Shown piece by piece: positions 38,701 to 48,475 of a DNA stretch of 64,000 nucleotides. A program made the position numbers and the translations under genes. The stretch is from Catellatospora sp. KI3 (GTDB taxonomy: Bacteria > Actinomycetota > Actinomycetes > Mycobacteriales > Micromonosporaceae), in assembly GCF_029948125.1 (NCBI RefSeq), contig NZ_JASAMB010000001.1:682001-746000 (forward strand). Direction: 5' to 3'. The notes beneath the pieces are model-generated. The model did not search any database. It worked only from the letters and a program-made list of their open reading frames with translations, and was not told the origin of the DNA. Positions within the stretch are counted from its first letter, which is position 1. Every line of letters starts with the position of its first letter.

Positions 38701-39077
38701 GCGCCGCGCTGCTGCGAGTAGGGCCGCTTCGCCTCTTCCACCTGCTTGGCGATCAGCTCGTACGACGCGGCGGCGGTCTTGCGGGTGGACTCGTCCCGCG
38801 CGCCCAGCAGCATGGTCGCGGTCGCGCGCTCGTTCTGGAGCTCGTCGACCAGGGTGCCCGACTCCTTCACCAGGACCGAGAGGATCCGGGTGCGGTCGGC
38901 ACTCGTGGCCGTATCCAGGTTGTCCAGCAGACCGTTGGTACCCACGACGATGGTCGCCAGCGTGGGAACGATCATGATCAGGCCCAGCTTGGACCAGATC
39001 GGCATGTCTCGGAGTCGGCTCACTGGCCGCCGGAGACGCGAAAGGACCGCGTTCTGCGTTCCTGGCCGCTTACTCAC
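35721..39077 (-). CDS. cvnA: Nitrate/nitrite-sensing-domain histidine kinase (CvnA type)
   Basis: GTG 39077 behind AGGAGGGCGG gives 1118 residues. TM1 lies at about 31-47 and an extracellular NIT-like helical domain at about 50-325. TM2 at about 328-352 is followed by a HAMP-like region, and [19 protein letters not shown] marks the dimerisation segment. The ATPase domain has [14 protein letters not shown] and VEDHGIGI (about 550-600). A low-complexity tail of about 450 residues follows, rich in Pro, Ala and Ser and with repeated [18 protein letters not shown] units. Within it, [38 protein letters not shown] and HRGVQRGR occur in the same order as in the IS110-like protein at 30215-32536. First gene of the cvnABCD operon. 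Confidence 0.93.
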   Translation of the reverse strand: MSKRPGTQNAVLSRLRRPVSRLRDMPIWSKLGLIMIVPTLATIVVGTNGLLDNLDTATSADRTRILSVLVKESGTLVDELQNERATATMLLGARDESTRKTAAASYELIAKQVEEAKRPYSQQRGALVDVDASLRDLLEGIDEGLQNLPSVRAQVRDGKVPLSTAALRYQVLIGDLLKIRDRAAQIAGGGELGDSLRAAAAVATTKEFLSQERVIVHRAFALAEFTPDLRRNFIATMTGQEQAQQSFESVATEADLDLYATQVTGTALRKAVKFQGELEALSGDKISTLSFTAAEWDVALHDHGGLLRKVERQLDSDVEATAGDLRDEVTQQVLVQTGLLLGMLLLAILFAWLVARSMARSLRELRHGALSIAQYGLPQAVARLRDPQLSSQLSPVQVANQIAEPLPVRSKDEFGQVTEAFNAVHLEAVRTAAEQAALRSSVATMFVNLARRSQILVDRLIGHLDRLERGEEDPDRLAELFQLDHLATRMRRNDENLLVLAGADSTRVQREPAALLDVLRAAQSEVEHYTRIEFGVIDRDIEVAAHAVNDLVHLIAELFDNATAFSPPDSTVMVEARRVGDRAVLYVEDHGIGISPDMLAEINEKLATPPMVDVAVSRMMGLVVVARLAARHGVKVELRLSADRGIIADVTLPTAVLVPRALAGGRGPGAPATGSRELPAFAGTAPQTRQQPTVPPQRSNFGTPLALESGAGAPSARPTVNGGSNGRGGLFDAPAAPPVTTPPATTGAPSRAGMPAWSDLTGAGTETGPRSGEPLPRRNSDLAAEAEPLRPEAYAQPQIPRQVPSTPEAPSWNQPSWNAAPSTATPDAPVSASPYSSPGMPISAVPVSAVPVSAAPVSAAPMSAPPVDVPAPAAPPAWPPVSREEVAASAADFTTEMPRIPAEYPVVDTRVPFADETMELPIFRELESAWFSTRRTAVDTPAQDHKTASPAAVPQDTTITAQFPAVDLDVQLGNGGPKIGGTSTTPSTDSPASRDVSMGSTVGGRTPSGYDIPQPYRPTWQTAADDGWAAASAIANRAPQADEATPAGLPKRTPMAQLVPGGVEKSTTTVQRRTPEGVRGLLSAYHRGVQRGRTQHKDDDVIPGSTETGSQSGKEQEA

Positions 39078-39307
39078 GTCACCGCCCTCCTGTCGGTACC
39101 GCCATAGGGACCCGCGATCAGCGGATGGCGCGGGGGTCGCGCCGGGCACCGTACACAATCCATTCCTGTAGAGGAACGGACCCCCGAGATTCCATCACGC
39201 CCGGTGAAAAGAGGAAAGCCCAGGCTGCCCAGAATCCGACACCGGATGGGATGCTCTTGCAGCCCAGGTAGCCAGTTCAGCCCGCAGTTTCCTTGGAGTC
39301 ACGCAGC

Positions 39308-39919
39308 GTGAGCGTCCAAAGCGCCCGAGTTATCCTTCTTGCCGGCCCATCCGGGTCGGGAAAGTCGTACATAGCGCGGCAGACGGGGCTGCCGGTGCTG
39401 TGCCTCGACGATTTTTACAAAGACGGCACCGACCCCACACTCCCCCGAGTGAACGATGCCGTGGACTGGGAGTCCCCGCTTTCATGGGATGCCGACGCCG
39501 CTATGACGGCCGTCACCCAGTTGGCTACCACCGGTCGGACGATGACCCCGGCGTACGACATAAGCCTCAGCAGGCGCGTCGGCGAGCACGAGTTCCGGCT
39601 GGACGGGGCGCCGCTGTTCTTCGCCGAGGGGATCTTCGCGGCCGACATCGTCGGCGCCTGCGCCCAGGCGGGGCTGCTGGCCGACGCGCTCGCGCTGCAC
39701 CGCCCCCGCACCGTCACCTTCGCCCGCCGCCTGGTCCGCGACCTGGCCGAGAACCGCAAGCCGCCCATGGTGCTGGTGCGCCGGGGGCTGCGGCTGTGGC
39801 GCGAGGACCCGGTCGTCCTCGGCCGGCAGCGGGACCTCGGCTGCCGGCCGACCAGCGCGTCGGCGCTGCAGCGCCGGGTTCAGTACCTGCTCACAGCAGC
39901 TTCGCGTAAGCCGGCTTGA
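39308..39919 (+). CDS. Uridine kinase-like P-loop protein
   Basis: The start is set at GTG 39308, nine bases after GGAG; an in-frame TTG at 39293 is an alternative. The 203 residues carry a P-loop [27 protein letters not shown] (acidic catalytic region typical of uridine/phosphoribulokinases) and [14 protein letters not shown] near the end as a lid-like Arg cluster. A role in uridine or cytidine phosphorylation fits the adjacent adenosine and cytidine deaminases and thymidine phosphorylase. It overlaps the convergent add gene by 29 bp. Confidence 0.8.
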   Translation: MSVQSARVILLAGPSGSGKSYIARQTGLPVLCLDDFYKDGTDPTLPRVNDAVDWESPLSWDADAAMTAVTQLATTGRTMTPAYDISLSRRVGEHEFRLDGAPLFFAEGIFAADIVGACAQAGLLADALALHRPRTVTFARRLVRDLAENRKPPMVLVRRGLRLWREDPVVLGRQRDLGCRPTSASALQRRVQYLLTAASRKPA

Positions 39920-40964
39920 TCACTTCGTTGATGAGCGCCAGCCGCTCGTCGAACGGGATGAACGCGCTCTTCATCGCGTTGACGGTGAGCCACTGCAGCT
40001 CCGGCCAGCCCCAGCCGAACGCGTCCACCAGCAGCGCCATCTCCCGGGACATGCTGGTGCCGCTCATCAGCCGGTTGTCGGTGTTGAGGGTGACCCGGAA
40101 GCGCAGGTCGCGCAGCAGGCCGATGGGGTGCTCGGCGATGGACGTGGCCGCGCCGGTCTGCACGTTCGACGACGGGCACAGCTCCAGCGGGATGCGCTTG
40201 TCGCGCACGTACCCGGCCAGCCGGCCCAGGGTCCGGGTGTGCGGGTCGATGTCGTCGACGATGCGCACCCCGTGCCCCAGCCGGTCCGCGCCGCACCACT
40301 GCAGCGCCTGCCAGATCGAGGGCAGCCCGAACGCCTCGCCCGCGTGGATGGTGAAGTGGAAGTTCTCCCGCTTGAGGTACTCGAACGCGTCCAGGTGCCG
40401 GGTGGGCGGGTAGCCCGCCTCGGCACCGGCGATGTCGAACCCGACCACCCCGGCGTCGCGGTACGCCGTGGACAGCTCGGCGATCTCCATCGAGCGGGCG
40501 GCGTGCCGCATCGCGGTCAGCAGGGTGCCGATCCGGATCGGGGTGCCCCGCTCGGCCGCCGCCGCGCTGCCCTCGGCGAACCCCTCGAGCACCGCCTCGA
40601 CCACCTGCGGCAGGGTCAGCCCCGCCGTCAGGTGCTGCTCCGGGGCGTAGCGCACCTCGGCGTAGACCACCCCGTCGGCGGCCAGGTCAAGGGCGCACTC
40701 GCGGGCCACCCGGCGCAGCGCCGGCGCGGTCTGCATCACCGCCACGGTGTGCGCGAACGTCTCCAGGTAGCGCTCGAGGGAGCCGCTGTCGGCGGCCTCC
40801 ACGAACCACCGCCCCAGCGCCTCGGGTTCGGTGGCGGGCAGCTCGTGCCCGATCTCGGCGGCCAGCTCGACGATGGTGGCCGGACGCAGCCCGCCGTCGA
40901 GGTGGTCGTGCAGCAGCGCCTTCGGCGCCCGTACGATCTCGTCATAGCTCGGTGTCACATGCAT
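39891..40964 (-). CDS. add: Adenosine deaminase
   Basis: ATG 40964 gives 357 residues. Zinc and catalytic residues are visible in [27 protein letters not shown] and [13 protein letters not shown], the last with Asn after the catalytic Asp as in the actinobacterial branch. The enzyme converts (deoxy)adenosine to (deoxy)inosine. It is divergent from the methyltransferase gene, with only 13 bp between starts, so one or both transcripts may be leaderless. Matches Rv3313c in position relative to deoA and cdd. Confidence 0.93.
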   Translation of the reverse strand: MHVTPSYDEIVRAPKALLHDHLDGGLRPATIVELAAEIGHELPATEPEALGRWFVEAADSGSLERYLETFAHTVAVMQTAPALRRVARECALDLAADGVVYAEVRYAPEQHLTAGLTLPQVVEAVLEGFAEGSAAAAERGTPIRIGTLLTAMRHAARSMEIAELSTAYRDAGVVGFDIAGAEAGYPPTRHLDAFEYLKRENFHFTIHAGEAFGLPSIWQALQWCGADRLGHGVRIVDDIDPHTRTLGRLAGYVRDKRIPLELCPSSNVQTGAATSIAEHPIGLLRDLRFRVTLNTDNRLMSGTSMSREMALLVDAFGWGWPELQWLTVNAMKSAFIPFDERLALINEVIKPAYAKLL

Positions 40965-40977
40965 CAAGATATTGCCT

Positions 40978-41877
40978 ATGCTCACCGATGACCTGATAGG
41001 CGCTCTGCGCTGCCCCCTGTGCGCCGCACCACTCGCCCGCGCCGAGACCGCCCTCCGCTGCCCCGCAGCCCACTCCTTCGACCTCTCCCGCCACGGCTAC
41101 GCCCACCTCGGCACCGGCCGCAAGCTCCCCGAGGGCGACACCCCCGCCATGGTCGCCGCCCGCACCCGCACCCTCCCCACCCTCTACGGCCCCCTCGCCG
41201 AGGCCGTCGATCATGAACTTATGGACGTGTTCGGCGGCGTGTTCCCACCCTGGCACCGTGATCAGCAGAGCGAGGGGGCGCCGCTGGTGGTGGATCTGGG
41301 GGCGGGGACGGGGTTCTATCTCGCGCGGGTGCTGGAGGGGTGGGGCGAGGCGGGCGGGTTGGCGTTCGACGTGAGCAAGGCGGCGCTGCGGCAGGCGGCG
41401 AAGGCGCACCCGCGGGCGGGGGCGGTGCTGGCCGACACCTGGGGCACGCTGCCGCTGGCGGACGGGTGCGCCGACCTCGTCCTGAACGTGTTCGCGCCGC
41501 GCAACGGCGACGAGATGCGGCGCGTCCTGGGCGACGGCGGACTGCTGCTGGTGGCCACCCCGACCGGCGACCACCTGGGCGAATTGCGCGCGGCGCTGCC
41601 GCTGCTGAAGGTCGACGAGGCCAAGGAGCGGCGGCTGCCCGCCTCGCTGCCGCAGTTCCGGCAGACGGGCGCGCGCACGGTCCGCTGGACCATGGACCTC
41701 AGCCGCGAGCAGGCGCTGGACCTCGTCGGCATGGGCCCCAGCGCCCACCACGTCGACCTCAGCGGACTCGGCGGGCAGCTGCCCGACCGCATGGAGGTCA
41801 CCGCCGGCGTCTTCCTGTCTACGTGGACAGGTCGACCTCTTCCCAGCCGCCCGGCGGGTCGTGGAACTCGCCGGTGA
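40978..41877 (+). CDS. RlmA-like 23S rRNA (guanine-N1)-methyltransferase with an internal repeat insertion
   Basis: ATG 40978 gives 299 residues. An N-terminal zinc ribbon ([23 protein letters not shown]) is followed by the RlmA-type segment [20 protein letters not shown] and a Rossmann methyltransferase domain from [13 protein letters not shown] (about 100). RlmA/TlrB enzymes methylate G745 or G748 of 23S rRNA, sometimes giving macrolide resistance; the target base here cannot be told. Between zinc ribbon and SAM domain the reading frame runs through about 20 residues ([20 protein letters not shown]) encoded by an interspersed repeat also found at 4612. The 3' end overlaps the convergent DUF4272 gene by 59 bp. 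Confidence 0.85.
   Translation: MLTDDLIGALRCPLCAAPLARAETALRCPAAHSFDLSRHGYAHLGTGRKLPEGDTPAMVAARTRTLPTLYGPLAEAVDHELMDVFGGVFPPWHRDQQSEGAPLVVDLGAGTGFYLARVLEGWGEAGGLAFDVSKAALRQAAKAHPRAGAVLADTWGTLPLADGCADLVLNVFAPRNGDEMRRVLGDGGLLLVATPTGDHLGELRAALPLLKVDEAKERRLPASLPQFRQTGARTVRWTMDLSREQALDLVGMGPSAHHVDLSGLGGQLPDRMEVTAGVFLSTWTGRPLPSRPAGRGTRR
41206..41264 (-). repeat. Interspersed repeat family C, copy 2, inside coding sequence
   Basis: Read on the minus strand, this segment matches 4612-4671 at about 50 of 59 positions, including CCATAAGTTCATG. It is in frame within the rRNA-methyltransferase-like gene and falls in the linker between two domains. Confidence 0.7.
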
Positions 41878-42496
41878 AGACCACCGCCCACTCCAGCGCC
41901 CAGCGCCGCTGCCCGATCGCGTTGGCGTTCAGCTCGCCGGGCACCGGCTGCCCGGCCGCCTCCAGCTGCTGGAACGACCAGTCCAGGCAGTAGTGCAGGT
42001 CCAGCGCCGCGGCGACCACGGTGGGGTCGCGCGGCGCGGCCAGCGTACGCGCGCGCCACTGCTCGAAGCTCTCCCCGCCCAGCAGGTCCGGGAAGGCCTC
42101 CATCAGCCGGACCGGGGGCAGCAGCGGGTCGAGCGCCTTGATGACGCCCAGCGTCCAGGCCAGCCCCGCCAGCGCGTCCAGGTGCAGCGCGAACGACTGC
42201 CGGTCGCCGATCTCCTCGGTGATCCAGTCCCACTCCGGCTGGGTCACGTCGGGCAGCAGCTTGTTCTCGTCGAGCCAGGTGACCGCCGCCTGGCCGGGCA
42301 TGCCGAAGCAGCGCTCCAGCACCACGTGCAGGATCGCGGCGCGGGCCTCCAGCTCGCCGGTGGGGCGCAGCTCGACCTGGTCCTCCGGCTCCCAGACCAG
42401 CGGGAACGTATCGGGTGGGCACGGCACGCCGAGCCGGTGCAGCTCCTGGAAGCTGGCGGCGCGCACCGCGAGCGGATCGGGTGCGGGGACGGCCAC
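41819..42496 (-). CDS. DUF4272-domain protein
   Basis: GTG 42496 gives 225 residues and begins 2 bp after the deoA stop, so it is probably translated from the same transcript. The sequence contains the DUF4272 pattern: ELEARAAILHVVLERCFGMP, a helical middle WDWITEEIGDRQSFALHLDA and the tail [20 protein letters not shown]. It is a soluble helical protein of unknown function. Its 3' end overlaps the convergent rRNA-methyltransferase-like gene. Confidence 0.8.
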   Translation of the reverse strand: MAVPAPDPLAVRAASFQELHRLGVPCPPDTFPLVWEPEDQVELRPTGELEARAAILHVVLERCFGMPGQAAVTWLDENKLLPDVTQPEWDWITEEIGDRQSFALHLDALAGLAWTLGVIKALDPLLPPVRLMEAFPDLLGGESFEQWRARTLAAPRDPTVVAAALDLHYCLDWSFQQLEAAGQPVPGELNANAIGQRRWALEWAVVFTGEFHDPPGGWEEVDLST

Positions 42497-42498
42497 GG

Positions 42499-43779
42499 TC
42501 AGCCGATCCGGTCGATGATCAGCGGACGGGTCGCGGCCGGGCCGTCGGCGATGGTGAACGACCGCTCGGCCTCGGCCAGGGCGGCCGGGATGCGGGCCGG
42601 GTCGTCGGCGCGCAGCTCGTACAGCACGTCGCCGGGGCGCACCTTGTCGCCGGGGCGGCGGTGCAGCACCACGCCCGCGGCGGCACTGACCGGGTCCTCC
42701 TTGCGGGCGCGGCCCGCGCCCAGGCGCCAGGCGGCCAGGCCGATGCCCATCGCGTCGATGTACGACACCGTGCCCGTCACCTCGGCGCGCACCAGTTCGA
42801 CCTCCCTGGCCACCGGCAGGGGCGCGCCGGGGTCGCCGCCCTGGGCCCGGATCATCGCGCGCCACGAGTCCATGGCCCGGCCGTCGTGCAGCGCATCGGC
42901 CGGGTCGACGTCGGACAGCCCGACCGCGTCCAGCATCTCCCGGGCCAGCGCCAGGGTCAGCTCGACCACGTCGGCGGGGCCGCCGCCGGCCAGCACGTCC
43001 AGCGACTCCTGCACCTCGACCGCGTTGCCGATCGCCAGGCCCAGCGGCACGTTCATGTCGGTGAGCAGCGCGACCGTGTCGACGCCGGAGGCGCGGCCCA
43101 GTTCGACCATGGTCCGGGCCAGCTCGCGGGCGTCGTCTACGGACTTCATGAACGCGCCGGTGCCGACCTTGACGTCGAGCACCAGCGCACCCGTACCCTC
43201 GGCGATCTTCTTGCTCATGATCGAGCTGGCGATCAGCGGGATGGCCTCGACGGTGCCGGTGACGTCGCGCAGCGCGTACAGCTTGCGGTCGGCCGGGGCC
43301 AGCCCCTCGCCCGCCTGGCAGATGACCGCACCGACGGCTTCGAGCTGGGACAGGAACTCCTCGTTGCTCAGCGCCGCGCGCCAGCCCGGGATCGACTCCA
43401 GCTTGTCCAGCGTGCCGCCGGTGTGGCCCAGGCCCCGCCCGGACAGCTGCGGCACCGCCGCGCCGCACGCGGCGACCAGCGGCGTCAGCGGCAGCGTGAT
43501 CTTGTCACCGACGCCGCCGGTGGAGTGCTTGTCCACGGTCGGCCGGGACACCCGGGACAGGTCCAGCCGCTCGCCCGAGGCGATCATCGCCGCCGTCCAG
43601 CGGGCGATCTCGGCGTCGGTCATGCCGCGCAGCAGGATCGCCATGGCCAGCGCCGACATCTGCTCGTCGGCGACATGCCCGCGTGTGTACGCGTCCACGA
43701 CCCAGTCGATCTGCGCGTCGGTCAGCACCCCGCCGTCGCGCTTGGCCCGGATCACGTCCACGGCCGCGAAGCCACTCAT
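42499..43779 (-). CDS. deoA: Thymidine phosphorylase
   Basis: ATG 43779 gives 426 residues. The nucleoside phosphorylase II signature appears as SGRGLGHTGGTLDKLESIPG, the phosphate site as DKHSTGGVGDK and a further active-site Lys region as SSIMSKKIAEG. The enzyme splits thymidine or uridine with phosphate to base and (deoxy)ribose-1-phosphate, which the phosphomutase and DeoC could consume. It lies 10 bp downstream of cdd and is followed by the DUF4272 gene. Confidence 0.95.
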   Translation of the reverse strand: MSGFAAVDVIRAKRDGGVLTDAQIDWVVDAYTRGHVADEQMSALAMAILLRGMTDAEIARWTAAMIASGERLDLSRVSRPTVDKHSTGGVGDKITLPLTPLVAACGAAVPQLSGRGLGHTGGTLDKLESIPGWRAALSNEEFLSQLEAVGAVICQAGEGLAPADRKLYALRDVTGTVEAIPLIASSIMSKKIAEGTGALVLDVKVGTGAFMKSVDDARELARTMVELGRASGVDTVALLTDMNVPLGLAIGNAVEVQESLDVLAGGGPADVVELTLALAREMLDAVGLSDVDPADALHDGRAMDSWRAMIRAQGGDPGAPLPVAREVELVRAEVTGTVSYIDAMGIGLAAWRLGAGRARKEDPVSAAAGVVLHRRPGDKVRPGDVLYELRADDPARIPAALAEAERSFTIADGPAATRPLIIDRIG

Positions 43780-43789
43780 GCAGAAAACC

Positions 43790-44194
43790 TCATTCGATTC
43801 CGTGTACGGCGGCCAGCTCCGCCGGCCCGAAGCCGCGCGGCAGCAGTTCCGCCATGGTCACCGGGCCGCCCTCGGCGTCGATCAGCATGCGCGGGCCGCC
43901 CTGCTCCCACAGCAGCTGGCGGCAGCGCCCGCACGGCAGCAGCGGATCGCCGTCGCCGTTGACGCACGCCATCGCGACCAGCCGGCCGCCCCCGGTCGCG
44001 TGCAGCTGCGACACCATGCCGCACTCGGCGCACAGCACCACGCCGTACGCCGCGTTCTCGACGTTGCAGCCGACCACGACCCGGCCGTCGTCTACCAGCC
44101 CCGCCGCCCCCACCGGGAACTTCGAGTACGGCGCGTACGCCCGGTGCATCACCGCCACCGCGGCCGCCCGCAGCCCGTCCCAGTCGATCTCCAT
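43790..44194 (-). CDS. cdd: Cytidine deaminase
   Basis: ATG 44194 gives 134 residues, the length of the small tetrameric class; GTG 44197 and TTG 44203 are alternatives. The zinc site uses CAEC (Cys-Ala-Glu in place of His-Ala-Glu) and PCGRC, with substrate contacts in KFPVGAA and CNVENAAYG. It converts cytidine to uridine, feeding deoA. First gene of the cdd-deoA-DUF4272 unit and downstream of the nucleoside importer genes, from which a family A repeat separates it. Confidence 0.95.
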   Translation of the reverse strand: MEIDWDGLRAAAVAVMHRAYAPYSKFPVGAAGLVDDGRVVVGCNVENAAYGVVLCAECGMVSQLHATGGGRLVAMACVNGDGDPLLPCGRCRQLLWEQGGPRMLIDAEGGPVTMAELLPRGFGPAELAAVHGIE

Positions 44195-44217
44195 CACCCG
44201 CAACCCCCTTCCGCAGG

Positions 44218-44270
44218 GTTAAGAAGGGGCCCTTCTACATCGGAGAACGATAAGAAGGGTCCCTTCCTTA
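44218..44270. repeat. Family A palindromic repeat
   Basis: TTAAGAAGGGGCCCTTCTAC starts the element, and GATAAG plus AAGGGTCCCTTCCTTAC end it. It lies between the ABC permease stop and the cdd start (same strand) and may end the importer transcript or insulate it from cdd. Confidence 0.8.
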
Positions 44271-44293
44271 CTCCTCTGGGCTAACGATGGGCG

Positions 44294-45562
44294 TCAGCCC
44301 TTGACGTAGGGTTTGCCGTCGGCGGCAGGGGCGCGCACGCGGCCCACCAGCCCGGTCACCGCGAAGATGGTGGCCACGTACGGCAGCATGTTCAGGAACT
44401 GGCTCGGGATGGGGCTGCTGATGCCGATCAGGAACGACGTCAGCGCCCCGAAGAAGCCGAAGAACAGCGAGGCCAGCAGCGCCCCGACCGGGTTCCAGCG
44501 CCCGAAGATCATGGCCGCCAGCGCGATGAAGCCCGCCCCGCTCACCATGTACTTGCTGAACCCCGTGGTCGACTGCAGCGAGAAGTACGCCCCGCCGAAC
44601 CCGGCCACCGCACCCGCGATCAGCACGTTGAGGTAGCGCAGCCCCAGCACCCGGATGCCGACCGTGTCGGCGGCCGCCGGGTGCTCGCCGACCGCGCGGG
44701 TCCGCAGGCCCCAGCGGGTGCGGAACAGCGTCAGCGTCACCACGGCCACCGCGATCAGCGAGCCGTAGCTGAAGATCGTGCCGTTGAACAGCGCCGGTCC
44801 GAGCACGGGGATCTCCGACAGCCCCGGGACCGGCCAGGTCGGCACCCGCTCGGGGAAGTTGTACGCATCCGTGTCGGGCCGCATGACCTGCTCGTAGAAG
44901 AAGGCGGTCAGGCCGCCCGCGAACACGTTCAGCACGATGCCGACCACGACCTGGTCCACCAGGTACCGGATGGCGAAGACGGCCAGGATCGCCGACAGCA
45001 GCGCGCCGCCGACCATCGCCGCGACCAGGCCCAGCCAGAAGCTGCCGGTCACCGTGCCGAACAGCGAGCCGAAGAAGGCTCCGGTGAGCAGCTGGCCCTC
45101 GATCGCGACGTTGACCACGCCGGTCCGCTCGCACAGCACGCCGCCCAGCGAGCCGAAGATGAACGGGATGGCCGCCGTGAACGTGATCGCCGCGACCGAG
45201 CCCAGCGGCATGATGTGCGACACCGGCGAGACCGACATCTGCCAGCACAGCGCGGAGACGATGAAGGCCAGCAGCGCCGTGCCGACCAGCAGGCCGAAGT
45301 GGCGGCCGGTGACCAGCAGGGCGACCCCCGCCGCGACCGCGATCAGGCCGAACAGGATCGCCCCGACGTTGCCGGGGATGTCGATGCCCTTGCCGTCGAC
45401 CGTCTCGCCGTAGGCGAAGCGGGCCGCCTCGCCGGTGGCCAGCAGGCCGAACACGATCGTGGCGAGCAGGCCGAGGCCGGTCATCACCGCGCCGGTCTTG
45501 CGGGCCCGGGTCCAGTAACCCGTCGGCACCGCCAGCTCGGCGTCCAGAACGGAGGTCGTCAT
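44294..45562 (-). CDS. Nucleoside ABC transporter permease (BMP-associated, second permease)
   Basis: ATG 45562 gives 422 residues with about ten membrane helices. The block GGVLCERTGVVNVAIEGQLLTGAF is the conserved core of the ribose/nucleoside importer permeases (YufQ/NupC type). About 120 residues including two extra helices precede it. It starts 1 bp after the first permease stop, so the genes are translated as one operon: bmp - ATPase - permease - permease. It is expected to form the membrane channel for nucleoside uptake. Confidence 0.9.
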   Translation of the reverse strand: MTTSVLDAELAVPTGYWTRARKTGAVMTGLGLLATIVFGLLATGEAARFAYGETVDGKGIDIPGNVGAILFGLIAVAAGVALLVTGRHFGLLVGTALLAFIVSALCWQMSVSPVSHIMPLGSVAAITFTAAIPFIFGSLGGVLCERTGVVNVAIEGQLLTGAFFGSLFGTVTGSFWLGLVAAMVGGALLSAILAVFAIRYLVDQVVVGIVLNVFAGGLTAFFYEQVMRPDTDAYNFPERVPTWPVPGLSEIPVLGPALFNGTIFSYGSLIAVAVVTLTLFRTRWGLRTRAVGEHPAAADTVGIRVLGLRYLNVLIAGAVAGFGGAYFSLQSTTGFSKYMVSGAGFIALAAMIFGRWNPVGALLASLFFGFFGALTSFLIGISSPIPSQFLNMLPYVATIFAVTGLVGRVRAPAADGKPYVKG

Positions 45563-45563
45563 G

Positions 45564-46949
45564 TCAGCCCTTCGCGACCATGGCCTGCGCGGCGGCAGCC
45601 GGCGACCTGCGGAGTCGGTAGATCGTCTTCACCAGCGCGGGGGCCGCGACGAAGAGCACGATCAGCGCCTGGATGACGACGACCAGCTCCTGCGATACAC
45701 CGCTGAAGTTCTGCATGGTGTTGCCACCCGCCTGCAGCGCGCCGAACAGCAGGCCCGCACCGACCACGCCCCACGGCCGCACCCGGCCCAGCAGCGCGAC
45801 CAGGATGCCGTTGAAGCCGATCTGGCCGAGCATGTCGCCGGTGAGCGCGGGGGCGGTGCCCAGCGCGACGGAGGTGCCGCCCAGGCCGGCCAGCGCACCC
45901 GCCAGGGCCATGGTCAGCGCCAGCGTGGTGCCGACGCCGATGCCCGCGGTGGCGGCCGCGCTCGGGTTGTGGCCGACCGCGCGCAGCTCGAAGCCGAACC
46001 GGCTCCGCTTGAGCAGCCAGGCCACCCCGGCCGCGGCCAGCACGGCCAGGATGATGCCCAGGTTGGCCCGCAGCAGCGGGTCGGGGATCAGCTTGGGCAG
46101 GTAGCCGGAGGCGGCGATGGGCTTGCTGATCGCGTCCGGGCGGTTCGGGTCCTTGATCCCCTCCTGGAGGATGTACCAGCCCAGGAAGAGCGCCGCGATG
46201 TAGTTCAGCATGATCGTCAGGATCACCTCGTGCGCGCCGGTGCGCGCCTTGAGGATGCCGACGAGGTAGCCGTAGAGGCCGCCGAGCAGGGCACCGGCGA
46301 TCAGGCCGAGCGGCACCTGCAGCCACGGGGTGGTCGACAGCGCCAGGCCGACGGTGCCGCCGCCGATCGCGCCCATGATCGCCTGGCCCTGGCCGCCGAT
46401 GTTGAACAGGCCCGCCCGGAACGGCACCGCCACCGCGAGCCCCGTGAAGATCAGCGGCGCGGCGTACGTCAGCGTCTCGGTGATCGGGTAGAACACCTGC
46501 TGCCAGGGCGCCATGTCCCAGTACCAGCGGTTGGCGGTGTCGGGGTTGACGACCGAGCCCTTGAACATGTCGCCGTACGCGGTGCTGACGAAGTCCCAGC
46601 TCTCGGCGAGCGTCTTGCCGGGCTGGTAGAAGAAGTAGCTCCACTGCTCGCGCAGCTCGGCGTTACCGATGATCATGAGGATGCCGCCGCAGAACAGCGC
46701 CAGCACGATCGCCAGGATCGTCACCGTCACGTTGTTGTCGGCCCACAGCTCCTCGCGCAGCACCTGCCCGAACGAGCGCCGGGCCGGTTCGGGCGCGCGG
46801 CGGTGGCCCACCGCCGGCTCGCCGGCCCGCACCGCGTACTGGTCGAACGGCGGCTTCTCCACCGACGGGCTCTTGTCCGGCGAGCTGGCGGTCGCCTGGG
46901 GCTCCGCGCCGACCGGCCCGGCCGACTCGATCGGTTCGTGCGATGTCAT
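45564..46949 (-). CDS. Nucleoside ABC transporter permease (BMP-associated, first permease)
   Basis: ATG 46949 overlaps the ATPase stop (ATGA) and gives 461 residues. A hydrophilic N-terminus of about 70 residues, rich in Pro/Glu/Ser, precedes about eight helices. The family core [21 protein letters not shown] is present, as is [14 protein letters not shown]. It pairs with the following permease as a heterodimeric channel. The periplasmic insertion (about 110-165) is longer than in Firmicutes homologues. Confidence 0.9.
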   Translation of the reverse strand: MTSHEPIESAGPVGAEPQATASSPDKSPSVEKPPFDQYAVRAGEPAVGHRRAPEPARRSFGQVLREELWADNNVTVTILAIVLALFCGGILMIIGNAELREQWSYFFYQPGKTLAESWDFVSTAYGDMFKGSVVNPDTANRWYWDMAPWQQVFYPITETLTYAAPLIFTGLAVAVPFRAGLFNIGGQGQAIMGAIGGGTVGLALSTTPWLQVPLGLIAGALLGGLYGYLVGILKARTGAHEVILTIMLNYIAALFLGWYILQEGIKDPNRPDAISKPIAASGYLPKLIPDPLLRANLGIILAVLAAAGVAWLLKRSRFGFELRAVGHNPSAAATAGIGVGTTLALTMALAGALAGLGGTSVALGTAPALTGDMLGQIGFNGILVALLGRVRPWGVVGAGLLFGALQAGGNTMQNFSGVSQELVVVIQALIVLFVAAPALVKTIYRLRRSPAAAAQAMVAKG

Positions 46950-48475
46950 GCGGTCACCTCTGCGCCGGGGGTGGGTGAGCTGGGGTCGATGCCGGCCATC
47001 AGCAGGCCCAGGGTCTCGCGCGGCGTGTCCGGCGAGACCACGGCCAGCACCCGGCCGCGGTACATCACGGCGATCCGGTCCGACAGGGCCACCACCTCGT
47101 CGAGCTCGCTGGAGACCACCAGCACGCCCGCGCCCCGGTCCCGCTCGGCCACGATCCGCGCGTGGATGAACTCGATCGAGCCCACGTCCACGCCGCGGGT
47201 CGGCTGCGCCGCGATCAGCAGCTTCAGCGGCCGCGACATCTCCCGGGCGACGATCACCTTCTGCTGGTTGCCGCCCGACAGCGAACCCACCGGGTGCTCG
47301 GCCGACTGGGTGCGCACGTCGAACTCGGCGATCTTCTGCTGCGCCGACGCGTCGATCGCGTCGAGGTCGAGGGCGAACCGGCCGCCGTACGGCGCCTGGC
47401 GGTACAGGTCCAGCACCAGGTTCTCCGCCACGGAGAACTCCTTGACCAGGCCGTCCACGCTGCGGTCCTCGGGCACGTAGCCGACGCCCGCGGCCAGCAC
47501 CTCACGCGGCCGCCGGCCGGTGATGTCCTGGCCCTCCAGGGTCACCGTGCCCGCCAGCGCGGGGCGCAGCCCCATGACCGCCTCGATCAGCTCGGACTGC
47601 CCGTTGCCCTGCACGCCCGCGATGCCCAGCACCTCGCCGCCGCGCACCACCAGCTCGACGCCGTCGACGGCGCGGTGGTTGCGGGCGTCGGCGACGACCA
47701 GGCCGGAGATCTCCAGTACGGGAGCCCCGACGGTCGCCTCCTCCTTCGGCACCTCCAGCACCACGCTGCGGCCGACCATCAGCTCGGCCAGCTCCGACTC
47801 CGGCGCGGTGGGCTCGGCCGTGCCGACGGTCCGGCCGCGGCGGATCACGGTGATCCGGTCGGCCACCGCCTTGACCTCGCGCAGCTTGTGCGTGATGAAC
47901 ACGATCGACTTGCCCGCCGCCTTCAGGCCGCGCATGACCTGCAGCAGCTCGTCGGTCTCCTGCGGGGTGAGCACCGCGGTCGGCTCGTCGAGGATGAGCA
48001 GGTCGACCTCGCGGGTCAGCGCCTTGACGATCTCGACGCGCTGCTGGATGCCGATGGGCAGGTCCTCGATGATCGCGTCCGGGTCGAGCGGCAGCCCGTA
48101 CCGCTGGGAGACCTCGCGGACGAGGTAGGCCGCCTTGTGGCGGTCGATCAGGCCGCCCTTGACCGGCTCGGTGCCCAGCATGATGTTCTCCGCGACGGAG
48201 AAGACGGGGACCAGCATGAAGTGCTGGTGCACCATGCCGATGCCGACCTTGATGGCGTCGCCCGGCCCCTTGATGCGTACGGGTGCGCCGTCGACGAGGA
48301 TCTCGCCCTCGTCCGGCTGCAGCAGTCCGTACAGCACGTTCATCAGGGTGGACTTGCCCGCACCGTTCTCGCCGAGCAGGGCGTGGATCTCGCCGGGCTC
48401 CACGGTGAGGCTGATGTTGTCGTTAGCGACGAGGTCACCGAAGCGCTTGGTGATGCCGCGCAGTTCGAGTCTCAG
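46946..48475 (-). CDS. Nucleoside ABC transporter ATP-binding protein (two nucleotide-binding domains)
   Basis: The product is 509 residues if it begins at CTG 48475, six bases after GGAGG. No ATG or GTG is in frame between there and 48550, and the nearest TTG (48502) lacks a good ribosome-binding site. The first domain is complete ([33 protein letters not shown]). The second has a degenerate Walker A (GVQGNGQSE) but an intact signature [15 protein letters not shown], as is normal for RbsA/NupA-type importers. It energises the two permeases downstream. The CTG start is proposed, not proved. Confidence 0.88.
   Translation of the reverse strand: MRLELRGITKRFGDLVANDNISLTVEPGEIHALLGENGAGKSTLMNVLYGLLQPDEGEILVDGAPVRIKGPGDAIKVGIGMVHQHFMLVPVFSVAENIMLGTEPVKGGLIDRHKAAYLVREVSQRYGLPLDPDAIIEDLPIGIQQRVEIVKALTREVDLLILDEPTAVLTPQETDELLQVMRGLKAAGKSIVFITHKLREVKAVADRITVIRRGRTVGTAEPTAPESELAELMVGRSVVLEVPKEEATVGAPVLEISGLVVADARNHRAVDGVELVVRGGEVLGIAGVQGNGQSELIEAVMGLRPALAGTVTLEGQDITGRRPREVLAAGVGYVPEDRSVDGLVKEFSVAENLVLDLYRQAPYGGRFALDLDAIDASAQQKIAEFDVRTQSAEHPVGSLSGGNQQKVIVAREMSRPLKLLIAAQPTRGVDVGSIEFIHARIVAERDRGAGVLVVSSELDEVVALSDRIAVMYRGRVLAVVSPDTPRETLGLLMAGIDPSSPTPGAEVTA

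Noticed and set aside
35790-39107. A 1105-codon plus-strand frame opposite cvnA
   Set aside because: The minus-strand product has complete kinase domains and a strong ribosome-binding site. The plus frame has no domains and follows third-position GC bias.
39293-39307. TTG 39293 as start of the uridine-kinase-like gene
   Set aside because: It lacks an upstream ribosome-binding site, whereas GGAG stands nine bases before GTG 39308. The evidence is moderate, so it is kept as an alternative.
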